Source: an uncultured Bacteroidia bacterium (GTDB taxonomy: Bacteria; Bacteroidota; Bacteroidia; Bacteroidales; UBA932). From it: a DNA stretch of 61,324 nucleotides. Of this stretch, positions 53,903 through 61,324 are shown in pieces. Location: NCBI GenBank assembly GCA_902788095.1, contig CADAIT010000015.1:1-61324 (forward strand), given 5' to 3'. The translations under genes and the position numbers were made by a program. Positions within the stretch are counted from its first letter, which is position 1, and each line of letters begins with the position of its first letter. The notes below the pieces were generated by a model. It saw only the letters and a list, made by a program, of their open reading frames with translations, was not told the origin of the DNA and ran no database searches.

Positions 53903-54649
53903 TCAATATTCAAGTTTCACGACAAAGCAGGACTTGCCGTCCACGCGGCCTTCCACATACCAGGAACTGCCTTCCTGCAGGCGGTATAACTGCACCGTCT
54001 CATCGGCCTTTGTCTCTTTGTTAAAACTGACGTACACGTCCTTCAGGGCCTGCTCCGCCTGCTCCAGCGGAATGCAGTCCATGGCCCAGACCACGTATCG
54101 CGCGTTGTTGGTATGGCCGATGAGATCCAGGTCCGAGAACGCCACGCGATGCTCACCCACACATTCCGGCTCCACGCCTTTGGGGAGAACCACTTTGGGA
54201 GCCGCCTCCTTGACAGCATCGTCCACATCATAGTCCACTTCTAAGAAATGGGCCATATCCTCCGGACGCACCAAACGACGGGTTTCCTCGTTGATGACCA
54301 CCCAGGAGCTGGTGCAGACCACACTGTGCTCCCCCGCCTCATTCTGCAGGTCGAAGTCACGGATGTAGAAAAGCCCGGCAGCTCCTTTGTGCCAGGTATA
54401 TAGTGCAACCCTGTCCCGCCATGCGGCAGGCTTCACGAAGCGGATGTGCATGCGGCTGAGTACCCAGGCTGTGTGGTGGACGTGCAGGGTGTCGTAGCCG
54501 AAACCCAACTCCTGCGCCGCCCAGTATGCGATTTCCTGGGCGAGGTCCATGAATGCGGCAGGCTTCAGCAGAAGCTTGCGGTCCGTTTGATAACACGGGA
54601 TGAAAATGTCTTGTCTGAATTTATATCCTTCTCTGCTGACCGGATTCAT
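53903..54649 (-). CDS. Acyl-ACP thioesterase
   Basis: A 248-residue double hot-dog thioesterase (acyl-ACP thioesterase family) that releases free fatty acids from acyl carrier protein. The N-terminal half has DIFIPCYQTDRKLLLKPAAFMDLAQEIAYWAAQELGFG, HTAWVLSRMHIRF and a second half starting HRVAFSDLDLIGHTNNARYVVWAMDCIP with the catalytic Asn/His region. Bacteroidales use these enzymes to adjust lipid chain length. It is 13 bases after the HU-like gene and 2 before the transporter. Confidence 0.9.
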   Translation of the reverse strand: MNPVSREGYKFRQDIFIPCYQTDRKLLLKPAAFMDLAQEIAYWAAQELGFGYDTLHVHHTAWVLSRMHIRFVKPAAWRDRVALYTWHKGAAGLFYIRDFDLQNEAGEHSVVCTSSWVVINEETRRLVRPEDMAHFLEVDYDVDDAVKEAAPKVVLPKGVEPECVGEHRVAFSDLDLIGHTNNARYVVWAMDCIPLEQAEQALKDVYVSFNKETKADETVQLYRLQEGSSWYVEGRVDGKSCFVVKLEY

Positions 54650-54662
54650 TATGACAACACTA

Positions 54663-55484
54663 CTAATATAACACTTCTAACTCTTCCGGGGAATACAGGA
54701 ACCGATCCAGCCATTCGGGGGCCACGCGGCCTGCCACGGCCAGCCCCAAGGCGGCCAGGAGCAGCAAGACGAGCAAGACGATGAGGATTCGGACGAACAC
54801 GCTCCTGCCCTTGCGAGAAGGTTCGGGAGACACATTCGCTTCGACCGCAGGGATGGAATCCGGTTCAGGGGCAGCGACCGGCTCGGGCTCGGGTTCTGCG
54901 ACCGGCTCCGGTTCGGATTCCGGCGCTGCGACAGGTGCGGGCTCGGGTTCTGCGACTGGCTCCGGCTCCGGCTCGGGCTCCGGCGCTGCGACGGGAGCGG
55001 GCGACTCCTCCAACATGGAGGCGAGGGCGGAGACCGCCTCTTCCACCTCCTCCTTCGTTTCCTCGTGTGTTTTCAGGGAAATGGGCTGCAGGCCAAAACC
55101 GGTAGGATAAATGTCCAGGTCTTCGTCCGCCACAAAGAAAAAATGATTCTCCCGCGTGGCGCGCAAGCGGCCGAGACCCGGGAAAACAATGGTTTTCTTC
55201 ACCTTGAGCACCTCCTTCATCTCTGTCAGGAAGTCCGTAAGGATGCGTTGGGCGTCCGCCTCGGGCACATGGTTGGCCTGGACATACAAATCGACCAAAA
55301 GCGTATCCTCCCCCTGCTTGGGCGAGAAATACAGCCGCCGATATGGCGGGAGGATGGTATAGCCGCGATCGGCGAAGGTAGCCGGCACCAGTTCCGTCAC
55401 GAAACTGCCCACGCCGGGCAACGTCACGGTGTCGTGGTCCATCACCACTTCTTTTACCATTCTGGCCAACAGGTCGATGTCCAT
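54663..55484 (-). CDS. CCDC81-type HU-like protein with Pro/Glu repeats and a C-terminal membrane anchor
   Basis: A 273-residue protein. Residues 1-135 are two tandem HU-CCDC81-like prokaryotic domains (MVKEVVMDHDTVTLPGVGSFV and MKEVLKVKKTIVFPGLGRL). Then come about 75 residues of Pro-Glu-Ala repeats (about 160-215) and a single membrane helix (VRILIVLLVLLLLAALGLAVA, about 232-254). Other Bacteroidetes homologues end in a SPOR domain; here the chain ends soon after the helix (SPEELEVLY), so the peptidoglycan-binding part is missing. A role in linking nucleoid to envelope is a guess. It heads the minus-strand run; promoter TATCTTTG at 55512-55519. Confidence 0.78.
   Translation of the reverse strand: MDIDLLARMVKEVVMDHDTVTLPGVGSFVTELVPATFADRGYTILPPYRRLYFSPKQGEDTLLVDLYVQANHVPEADAQRILTDFLTEMKEVLKVKKTIVFPGLGRLRATRENHFFFVADEDLDIYPTGFGLQPISLKTHEETKEEVEEAVSALASMLEESPAPVAAPEPEPEPEPVAEPEPAPVAAPESEPEPVAEPEPEPVAAPEPDSIPAVEANVSPEPSRKGRSVFVRILIVLLVLLLLAALGLAVAGRVAPEWLDRFLYSPEELEVLY
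54840..55010 (-). repeat. Minisatellite-like Pro/Glu coding repeats
   Basis: Imperfect units of about 45-50 bases rich in GGCTCGGGCTCCGG on the plus strand encode the EPEPEPVAAP tract of the HU-CCDC81 protein. Confidence 0.7.
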
Positions 55485-55511
55485 TTTTCCTCGGAACTAC
55501 AAATTAACTTA

Positions 55512-55519
55512 CAAAGATA
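55512..55519 (-). promoter_or_regulatory. -7 element of the HU-CCDC81/thioesterase run
   Basis: Minus-strand TATCTTTG 27 bases before the ATG at 55484. Confidence 0.5.
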
Positions 55520-55567
55520 CATAAAAATCCGGCACAATAAATCTTTTGAAAAAAAATCTGCAAAAGC

Positions 55568-55598
55568 TTTGGAGAATTCAAAAAAGGTTGTACCTTTG
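55568..55598 (+). promoter_or_regulatory. Promoter of tRNA-Asn
   Basis: TTTG (55568-55571) and TACCTTTG (55591-55598) with 19 bases between, the best-matched promoter in the window. A leader of about 25-30 bases precedes the tRNA. Confidence 0.7.
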
Positions 55599-55629
55599 CA
55601 ATCCCGTTACGGAAATAACGGCAAAATAT

Positions 55630-55703
55630 TCCTCCTTAGCTCAGTTGGTTAGAGCATCTGACTGTTAATCAGAGGGTCGTTGGTTCAAGTCCAACAGGGG
55701 GAG
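55630..55703 (+). tRNA. tRNA-Asn (anticodon GTT)
   Basis: A 74-base cloverleaf. Acceptor TCCTCCT pairs with AGGGGGA; D-arm GCTC/GAGC; anticodon arm TCTGA-CTGTTAA-TCAGA with anticodon GTT; T-arm GTTGG-TTCAAGT-CCAAC; discriminator G. The 3' CCA is not fully encoded, as is usual in this phylum. It has its own promoter and terminator. I see no integrase nearby and no repeat of its 3' end within the window. Confidence 0.97.
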
Positions 55704-55711
55704 CACCTAAA

Positions 55712-55754
55712 AATCAAGCACTTGCGGAAACCGTAAGTGCTTGATTCATTTTTA
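55712..55754 (+). terminator. Terminator of tRNA-Asn
   Basis: AATCAAGCACTTGCGG and CCGTAAGTGCTTGATT form a 16-bp stem around AAA, followed by CATTTTTA. The T-run reaches the end of the convergent FtsX gene. Confidence 0.85.
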
Positions 55755-58136
55755 CTCTTTCTTCAGCTCCGTCACCGGGCTGGTCCGGGCGGCCTTGAGG
55801 GTTTGCCAGAGGACGGTACCAAAGGCAATTGCCAGAGATATCAGCACCGCCAGCGCGAATACCCAGCCATAGCCTTCTATCCTATAAGCGAAGCGTTCCA
55901 GATACAGCCGGGAAGCCCAAACGGCCAGCGGGATGCCTATGAGGCAGGCCCCGCCCACCAGAAGCATGTAGCTGCGAACCGTGCGCCAGGTTTCTTTCGA
56001 GACATCGGAGCCGAAAACCTTGCGCACGGCTATTTGCTTGGTGTTTTCATCGGCAAAATAAGTGCTCATGGCAAGAAGGCCCAGGAGAGAGATGAGAACC
56101 GCCAGGACTGCGAAGAGTTCCACCAGGCGGAGGGTCCTTTGGACAGGCGCCAGCAGTTTGCGGTTGATGTCTTTGATAAAGCCGTAGCGCCAAGCGGGCT
56201 CTTCCACGCCGGAGGTCTCCAGCCGATACTCCCTGTAAGCCTGCCGGATGGCTTTATCGTAAGATTCATCCTCTCCCGTGGTGCCAATCAGCATGCAATT
56301 AGCATAATGCAGTTCCTCGGCCCGGGTCACGATGACACCGCCATTGGGATTCTGGACGCTTTCGGAGGCGGGCCTGGCGGGAAAATCCGTCACTACGCCG
56401 CCGATGAACTCCGGCTGCGCGCCGTTCATATTGATCCTTCTGGGGAATACGGTGGAAGTATCGGACACAGCCGCTGCGTTGAAGGCCGAACGGCTCATCC
56501 AGAGCGAATGCGTCAGCGGATGGCCGAAGTCTTCCTCCACTTCCAGCCCCAGCAGTTTGAAATAAGTGGAATCGCAGAGGATGACGGGCATATCCACGTG
56601 ATGCTCCTCGTCCACCTTCACACCCATCGTCATGTTAATCATTCCGGGAATTCCGCGGCCGACGCCGGCCTTAGTCACAAACGGAAGTTGCTCTACCTTG
56701 TCCTTGAAGAGTTTCATGGCATCGTAGTTCTGTGCGGAATACTCAATGTAGTAGAGATTTTCCGTGGCGGCGTGCATCGGCCTTGTAAGCATGTGGCGCA
56801 TCTGCACCTCCATTACCAGCGCCAGGGCAATCAGGAATACGGAAAGGACATTCTGCACCACGATGAAGACTTTGCTCAGTACCATCTTGTTGCGGCGACG
56901 GAGTGTGCCTTTTATGACATCAATAGGCTGGTAACGGGAAGCCGCAAAGGCCGGGAGCAGGCCGTTGACAACGCCCAGGACCAGGATTCCGGCCAGGTAG
57001 GCCAGGATATACCCGGGCGTAAGCATGAAGGAAAGTCGCACACTGGTATCGCCCATGCCCAGCATCATTTCGTCCGGGTCGGCAGTAGAAACCAGGCTGT
57101 TCATCATGGGCACAAGCAAGTCGGCCAGCAGCAGCGCCGCGGCAAAGCAGACGGCGGTGAAAGCCACGGATTCGCCGATGTACTTCCAGAGGATGCCGGT
57201 TTTATCGGCCCCCAGAAGCCGCCGGGTAGCCATTTCCTTAGCCCGCTTGCCCGTGAGCGCCAGGCTCAGGTTCACATAGTTGAAGATGGCCGAAAGTAAC
57301 AGCAGGAGTACAACCATCGTCAGGAGCCTGAGCATCCGGGCGTTGCCGGTGCGGGTGAGGCCGTTGCTGCTGCCGGTGAAGAAGAAGGCTTCGTCCATGC
57401 GGTAAGCTTTCCATTCGTCCACCTTTTCCGCGCTCCAAATGGGGTCGTAGTTCTTGTGCAGCAGCGCCTTCACTTTGGCCCTCACAGCCGCGACGTCCGC
57501 ATCTTCGCGTGCACGGAACCAGGTAGTGTAGTTGCCGATGCTGCCGAAGTTCCGTTCCTGTTCGGCGGCCCATGCACCTGAAATGTGCGTGATGATGTCG
57601 CAGGGCATGACGTAGGTCCCGTCAAAATCGGCAAAAACGCCCTTGACGGTGCGGTTGGCGTCGTTCACGGAGATGGCGCTGCCGACGAGGCTCCCTCCCC
57701 CTTTGGCCAGTCTCCTGGCGAGGGATTCACTGATGAGGACATCGTCCTTGCCGACAAAGTCATCCAGACCGCCTTCTACCAGATGGTATTGCGGGAACAC
57801 CTTGAAAAAATCGGCATCGGCCTCTATGCCGGAGCACGGAAGCAGCTCATTGCCTTGGCGGATGAGCGGCTGCCAGAGGAGCACCATGCGCGTGACGGCC
57901 TCCACTTCGGGTATGTTCATTTCCAGTTCCTCTTTGTCCCAATAGGTCAGGCCCAGGAACTCATTGGTTCCCAGCACGAAGGTGCGCTTCCACTGCGGCG
58001 ACTCATGCGCCACCTCATACTGCTGCACTACATAGCTGCCGATGAGGATCACAAACGCCAGGCTTACGGCCAGCCCCGCCGCCTCGATGGCCGTGTACAG
58101 TTTATTGCGGGAAAGGAATTTCAGGTAACTTTTCAT
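55752..58136 (-). CDS. FtsX-like ABC transporter permease (MacB type), copy A
   Basis: A 794-residue inner-membrane permease with an N-terminal membrane helix (about 17-40), a large periplasmic MacB core, a membrane block about 285-430 (FNYVNLSLALTGKRAKEMATRRLLGADKTGIL), a second periplasmic part, and a C-terminal block with FADENTKQIAVRKVFGSD and TLKAARTSPVTELKKE. No ATPase subunit is adjacent. Family members act with a separate MacB/LolD-like ATPase in export or lipoprotein release, or as mechanotransmission systems. It is paralogous to the second permease at 58848 and transcribed divergently from an ORF6N gene. Confidence 0.9.
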   Translation of the reverse strand: MKSYLKFLSRNKLYTAIEAAGLAVSLAFVILIGSYVVQQYEVAHESPQWKRTFVLGTNEFLGLTYWDKEELEMNIPEVEAVTRMVLLWQPLIRQGNELLPCSGIEADADFFKVFPQYHLVEGGLDDFVGKDDVLISESLARRLAKGGGSLVGSAISVNDANRTVKGVFADFDGTYVMPCDIITHISGAWAAEQERNFGSIGNYTTWFRAREDADVAAVRAKVKALLHKNYDPIWSAEKVDEWKAYRMDEAFFFTGSSNGLTRTGNARMLRLLTMVVLLLLLSAIFNYVNLSLALTGKRAKEMATRRLLGADKTGILWKYIGESVAFTAVCFAAALLLADLLVPMMNSLVSTADPDEMMLGMGDTSVRLSFMLTPGYILAYLAGILVLGVVNGLLPAFAASRYQPIDVIKGTLRRRNKMVLSKVFIVVQNVLSVFLIALALVMEVQMRHMLTRPMHAATENLYYIEYSAQNYDAMKLFKDKVEQLPFVTKAGVGRGIPGMINMTMGVKVDEEHHVDMPVILCDSTYFKLLGLEVEEDFGHPLTHSLWMSRSAFNAAAVSDTSTVFPRRINMNGAQPEFIGGVVTDFPARPASESVQNPNGGVIVTRAEELHYANCMLIGTTGEDESYDKAIRQAYREYRLETSGVEEPAWRYGFIKDINRKLLAPVQRTLRLVELFAVLAVLISLLGLLAMSTYFADENTKQIAVRKVFGSDVSKETWRTVRSYMLLVGGACLIGIPLAVWASRLYLERFAYRIEGYGWVFALAVLISLAIAFGTVLWQTLKAARTSPVTELKKE

Positions 58137-58143
58137 ATCTGGC

Positions 58144-58174
58144 TTGACATGTATTATGCTATTGTTTATATTTG
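58144..58174 (+). promoter_or_regulatory. Promoter of the first ORF6N gene
   Basis: TTG at 58144-58146 and TATATTTG at 58167-58174, spacing 20. The same layout recurs before the second ORF6N gene (TATATTTG 61215-61222). Confidence 0.6.
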
Positions 58175-58197
58175 CAGGAATCTATAATTTGAAGGAT

Positions 58198-58779
58198 ATG
58201 AGTGATGAATTGATTCTTGTGCAAAACCTCATCCATGAGTTTCGGGGAAAGAAGGTAATGTTGGACTTCGACCTGGCAAGGCTATACCAGGTGGAAACAC
58301 GAGTGCTAAACCAAGCTGTCAAGAGGAACATCAAGAGGTTTCCGCCAGATTTCATGTTCCAATTAACTGAAGACGAATGGATTACGAACTCATCACAAAT
58401 TGTGATGACATCAAACAGGCCAAAATCCGCCCTGCCATATGCTTTTACCGAACAGGGTGTTGCCATGCTTTCCGGGTTATTGAAAAGTGATGTAGCCATC
58501 GCTGCAAATATCGCTATCATGCGGGCCTTTGTGCAAGTCCGTGAATACTTGCTTGCCGCTTCTACTGTATCGGCCGAACTGAAGGAGCTCCGGGCCAAAG
58601 TGGACCTTCTGGCCCTCCAGAGGGAAGAAGACCTGGGGGCCGTGAACAACCTCTCGGAGGACGTCCGGCAGGACATCGACAACCTGTATCTGGCCATCGG
58701 CGAACTTTCTTCCCGCATGGAGGAGAAGAAGCAAGAACCGCGGCGGAAGATTGGCTTCCAGCAAAATATGGATGATTGA
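58198..58779 (+). CDS. ORF6N-domain protein
   Basis: A 193-residue protein. The N-terminal ORF6N (ANT/KilA-N-related) domain (about 1-95) shows VQNLIHEFRGKKVMLDFDLARLYQVETRVLNQAVKRNIKRFPPDFMFQLT and the block KSALPYAFTEQGVAMLSGLLKS. The C-terminal half is a predicted coiled coil (about 115-180, SAELKELRAKVDLLALQREEDLG). ORF6N domains occur in phage antirepressors and bacterial chromosomal proteins and can bind DNA. No phage genes are near. The ATG at 58198 is 23 bases after the promoter; an earlier in-frame start lies inside the promoter. It is divergent from the FtsX permease A. Confidence 0.88.
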   Translation: MSDELILVQNLIHEFRGKKVMLDFDLARLYQVETRVLNQAVKRNIKRFPPDFMFQLTEDEWITNSSQIVMTSNRPKSALPYAFTEQGVAMLSGLLKSDVAIAANIAIMRAFVQVREYLLAASTVSAELKELRAKVDLLALQREEDLGAVNNLSEDVRQDIDNLYLAIGELSSRMEEKKQEPRRKIGFQQNMDD

Positions 58780-58780
58780 C

Positions 58781-58850
58781 CTGTCATTCTGATCACTTTT
58801 CTGTCATTCTGAGCGACCTCTCTGTCATTCTGAGCGCAGCGAAGAATCTA
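58781..58850 (+). repeat. Three copies of the CTGTCATTCTGA repeat, about 20 bases apart
   Basis: Cores at 58781-58792, 58801-58812 and 58822-58833; only the last is full length and continues GAGCGCAGCGAAGAATCTA to 58850. It lies between the convergent ORF6N and FtsX B genes, and its end contains the FtsX B stop codon (58848-58850). Confidence 0.85.
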
Positions 58851-61184
58851 TTCCTTTTTCAATTCCGTCGCCGGATTGGTCCGGGCGGCCTTGAGGGTTT
58901 GCCAGAGGACGGACCCGAAAGCCATGGCAAATGTAAGGACAACAGCCAGCGCAAATATCCACCAATAGCCTTCCAGCCTGTAAATGAAGTCTTTGAGGTA
59001 TTCCTGAGCTGCCCAGACGGCAAGGGGTATGCCGATGATGCAGGCGATGCCCACCAGCACCATATAGTCACGGATGGAACGCCATGCCTCCGTGTCCACC
59101 GTGCTGCCAAAGACCTTGCGCACGGCAATATCGTGGGCTTTTTCATCGGCATAGAAGGTACTCATGGCAAGCAAATCCAGCAGCGAAAGCAGCAGCGCCA
59201 GTATCATGAACACCTCCATGAGCCGCATGTTGTTCCGGGCGGGCCGCAGCGCCTTTTCGTAGAATTCCGTCAGGTAACCGTCGGCCAGTTCATAATAGAC
59301 CATATTGTCCTTCTTCCAGGTTTCATAGCTTTCCCTTATCTGTTTACGGGCCTCTTCGTGGTCTCCGCCGATTTCCATCAGGATGCCATAGGCATAAGGA
59401 AATTTTTCCTGAATATTTTCAACCAGGACAATCATATTCTCCTTTGCTCCCATATTGTTCAGGGATACCGGAAAATCAGCAATGACGCCGCCCATATTCT
59501 CGCAATTGCCCATTCTTTGACTCAGGACCCCGATATCGTGTGACGCATCGGTAAAGCCGGAAGCCGCAAAGGCCGATTCTCCGAACCAGACAGTATTGTT
59601 CACCGGGGCATTGTAATCGGCCAGCACCTCAAATCCCAGCATATCAAAGGCGGCTTTGTCCATATGGTAAACCCGGTAGAGGATGTCCTTCCCATCCGCC
59701 GTCTGGCTATACTGCCCACCGGCTTGTAGCCCGGGCACATGAACAGCCAGACCGGTGCTTTTCACAAAAGGCAACGCCTCCAGTGAACTTCTGAGAGACT
59801 CCAGGCCGAAGGAGGCGGATGACAGGAGATACTTGTTGTCAAGATCGGCATGGACGGGCCGGTTCAGCGATTTCCGGTACTGCGCTTCCATGACGATGGC
59901 AAGGGCAATCAAGAGGACCGACAGCGCATTTTGCAGGACGATAAACACCTTGCTGAAAGTCATTTTGCTCTGCGTGCGGAAGTTCCCGCGGACCACGTCG
60001 ATGGGTTTCCAGCGGCTTGAGAATAGGGCAGGCAAGAGTCCCGCCAGGAACCCGACCACCAGCACCAGGCCGATGAAAATGGCGATGTATTTGGGTGTGA
60101 ACTGAATCCGGATGGCTATGTCCGGGTCGTTCAGGAGGCGGTTCACCACAGGCGTCCACCAAATGGCCAGAAGGAGGGAAACCGCAAAGCACACCAGTGT
60201 AAAGAGCACGGACTCCAGGATTCTACGGCCAAAGACGGAGGCCTGCGAGGCGCCGATAAGCCGCCTTGTAGCCATCTCCCGAGCCCTTTTTGCGCTGAGT
60301 GCCATGTTCAGGTTGATGTAGTTGAATACGGCACTGACCAGGAGGAGCAGCACGGCCACAAGCAGCAGGTCCAACGTCCGTTTGTCGCTGTGGGCGATAT
60401 TTCCCGAGACATAGGTGCCGCTTTGCGCGTCTCCGAATATCAGTTCATCCAGTCTATAGATCCGGACTCCTTGCAGGAAGGACGACCCGTAAGTGTCGTA
60501 GAGGCGCTTGCAGACCGCCACGGCCTTCTCTTCCAACGCGTTCCTGTCGGCCCCCGGACGAAGTTTTACAAAGGTACAAACGCTGCCAAACTGGTCGTTG
60601 GGGTCGGAAAATGCCTTGACGGGCCCGTCGATGGAAAGGACGACATCGGCATAATCGAAGAGTGTGGACTTCCAGTCCCGCATGACGGCGGCGACGGTAA
60701 AGGCGTCTTTTCCCAATTTCCACTTGTCTCCGACTTTCAGTCCGGACTTGTGCGAAAACTCCTCGCTGATAATCATATTGCCGGCATCGGACAGGACGTC
60801 TGGCCCGCCTTCTACAAATTTCAGATTGGGGAACAGCTCAAAGAAATGCCTGTCTGCCGTAACTATCTTGGCCTTCAGCATCCCCTCCTCCGGGAACAGG
60901 AGATAATCCACCAGAGACAGCCTGCCCGCCACCTCCACTTCCGGGGCGGCTTCTTGGATGGCATCCGTGAAGGTGTAGGTGAGTCCCAGCTGGTCCGGAT
61001 GGCCGTCTTCCACCATTGCAAAGGTATAGATGTCCCGCCAGAGCGGGTTTTCATACTTGACCTCGAACTGCTGCACCACATAGCTGCCGATGATAATCAC
61101 AAACGCCAGGCTCACCGCCAGCCCCACCGCCTCGATGGCGGTGTACAGTTTGTTGCGGGAGAGGAATTTCAGGTAGCTTTTCAT
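58848..61184 (-). CDS. FtsX-like ABC transporter permease (MacB type), copy B
   Basis: A 778-residue paralogue of copy A. The first 50 residues are nearly identical (MKSYLKFLSRNKLYTAIEA...), as is the C-terminal TLKAARTNPATELKKE, while the periplasmic part has diverged; the membrane block is FNYINLNMALSAKRAREMATRRLIGAS. The stop codon is inside the dispersed repeat. No ATPase gene is adjacent. It is divergent from the second ORF6N gene. Confidence 0.9.
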   Translation of the reverse strand: MKSYLKFLSRNKLYTAIEAVGLAVSLAFVIIIGSYVVQQFEVKYENPLWRDIYTFAMVEDGHPDQLGLTYTFTDAIQEAAPEVEVAGRLSLVDYLLFPEEGMLKAKIVTADRHFFELFPNLKFVEGGPDVLSDAGNMIISEEFSHKSGLKVGDKWKLGKDAFTVAAVMRDWKSTLFDYADVVLSIDGPVKAFSDPNDQFGSVCTFVKLRPGADRNALEEKAVAVCKRLYDTYGSSFLQGVRIYRLDELIFGDAQSGTYVSGNIAHSDKRTLDLLLVAVLLLLVSAVFNYINLNMALSAKRAREMATRRLIGASQASVFGRRILESVLFTLVCFAVSLLLAIWWTPVVNRLLNDPDIAIRIQFTPKYIAIFIGLVLVVGFLAGLLPALFSSRWKPIDVVRGNFRTQSKMTFSKVFIVLQNALSVLLIALAIVMEAQYRKSLNRPVHADLDNKYLLSSASFGLESLRSSLEALPFVKSTGLAVHVPGLQAGGQYSQTADGKDILYRVYHMDKAAFDMLGFEVLADYNAPVNNTVWFGESAFAASGFTDASHDIGVLSQRMGNCENMGGVIADFPVSLNNMGAKENMIVLVENIQEKFPYAYGILMEIGGDHEEARKQIRESYETWKKDNMVYYELADGYLTEFYEKALRPARNNMRLMEVFMILALLLSLLDLLAMSTFYADEKAHDIAVRKVFGSTVDTEAWRSIRDYMVLVGIACIIGIPLAVWAAQEYLKDFIYRLEGYWWIFALAVVLTFAMAFGSVLWQTLKAARTNPATELKKE

Positions 61185-61214
61185 ATCGGACTTGACTTGT
61201 TTTCTACAATTGTC

Positions 61215-61222
61215 TATATTTG
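61215..61222 (+). promoter_or_regulatory. -7 element of the second ORF6N gene
   Basis: TATATTTG, 24 bases before the ATG at 61247, with a TTG near 61192-61194. The intergenic layout matches that of the first module. Confidence 0.55.
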
Positions 61223-61246
61223 TAACGAACGATAAAGTGTTGAGTT

Positions 61247-61324
61247 ATGAGTGAGGATTTGATTATCGTCCAAAATCTGATTTATGAGATTCGCGGGCAG
61301 AAAGTGATGCTGGATTTTGATCTG
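61247..61324 (+). CDS. ORF6N-domain protein, second copy, cut by the window end
   Basis: Only 26 residues are visible (MSEDLIIVQNLIYEIRGQKV...), clearly homologous to residues 1-26 of the first ORF6N protein. It is divergent from FtsX copy B with the same promoter layout, so the FtsX-ORF6N module is duplicated in tandem. The rest lies outside the window. Confidence 0.85.
   Translation, partial: MSEDLIIVQNLIYEIRGQKVMLDFDL

Noticed and set aside
55630-55754. tRNA-Asn as an integration site of a mobile element
   Set aside because: No integrase, and the inverted repeat after it is a terminator; no second copy of the tRNA end is seen in the window.
58198-58779. ORF6N gene as prophage remnant
   Set aside because: No phage structural, replication or lysis genes nearby, and the gene is tightly paired with a permease in both copies.

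Overview
The window looks like a chromosomal segment of a Bacteroidales-type bacterium (Bacteroidota) with moderately high G+C. The main evidence is that genes are preceded by the Bacteroidetes -7 promoter element TAnnTTTG, often with a TTG/TTTG about 20 bases upstream, and mostly lack Shine-Dalgarno sites. Family content agrees: a SusC-like plug lipoprotein, a BACON-domain nuclease lipoprotein, a CCDC81-type HU protein, an S46 dipeptidyl-peptidase, a NamZ/DUF1343 muramidase, a DUF6515 protein, a DUF4922-SpoIID protein and FtsX/MacB-type permeases with ORF6N genes. A gut or rumen lineage is an inference only. Most of the window is ordinary core genome, densely packed, with many 1-4 base overlaps. 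I see no rRNA, CRISPR array, IS transposase, integrase or prophage.

Layout: (1) 1-2113: a gene remnant, a Nim-like flavin protein, a stand-alone TonB plug lipoprotein and an RluA pseudouridine synthase. (2) 2135-9262, minus strand, one long run: SPOR lipoprotein, a degenerate M28 peptidase-TonB fusion, leuS, two YitT proteins, an AraC-type regulator. (3) 9351-20420: phoH, a TPR protein, gyrA, miaA, a pRiA4b ORF-3-like protein, yigZ, the serC-serA-DUF1015 serine operon, a LolA-like protein. (4) 20529-28040: a ClpA-type unfoldase, an unannotated 41-residue peptide gene, the BACON nuclease, glyA, a TrmH methyltransferase, a DUF1295 membrane protein and a 390-base gene-poor stretch. (5) 28041-33403: an Lrp regulator divergent from metY-metX-thrA, a methionine/threonine branch operon. 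(6) 33400-37854: a DPP11-type peptidase, a nucleoside phosphorylase and pncB.

(7) 37957-39092 is the most unusual locus: a lower-G+C AAA ATPase gene bounded exactly at start and stop codon by two 37-base imperfect direct repeats made of TTGCGAAA/TTTCGCAA half-sites, placed directly before a UvrD-type helicase. (8) 41208-55484, minus strand: prfB with an RND efflux adaptor and permease, then a run of HU-CCDC81, acyl-ACP thioesterase, YidE/AspT-type transporter, NUDIX, DUF4922 with a truncated SpoIID domain, murI, namZ and a DUF6515 gene broken by a 5-base deletion inside its repeats. (9) 55630-61324: tRNA-Asn, then two copies of a divergent FtsX permease/ORF6N module, the second running off the window.

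Three patterns cut across genes. At least six genes have their -7 element ending only 4-7 bases before the start codon, so their mRNAs should be leaderless or nearly so. A dispersed repeat of the type TGTCATTCTGAGCG...GAAGAATCT occurs at three loci: it encodes the last residues of PhoH, forms a large hairpin in the metY leader, and lies between the ORF6N and FtsX genes. Several apparently functional families carry decayed or lost parts: the M28 zinc ligands, the SpoIID C-terminus, and the RF2 frameshift site.
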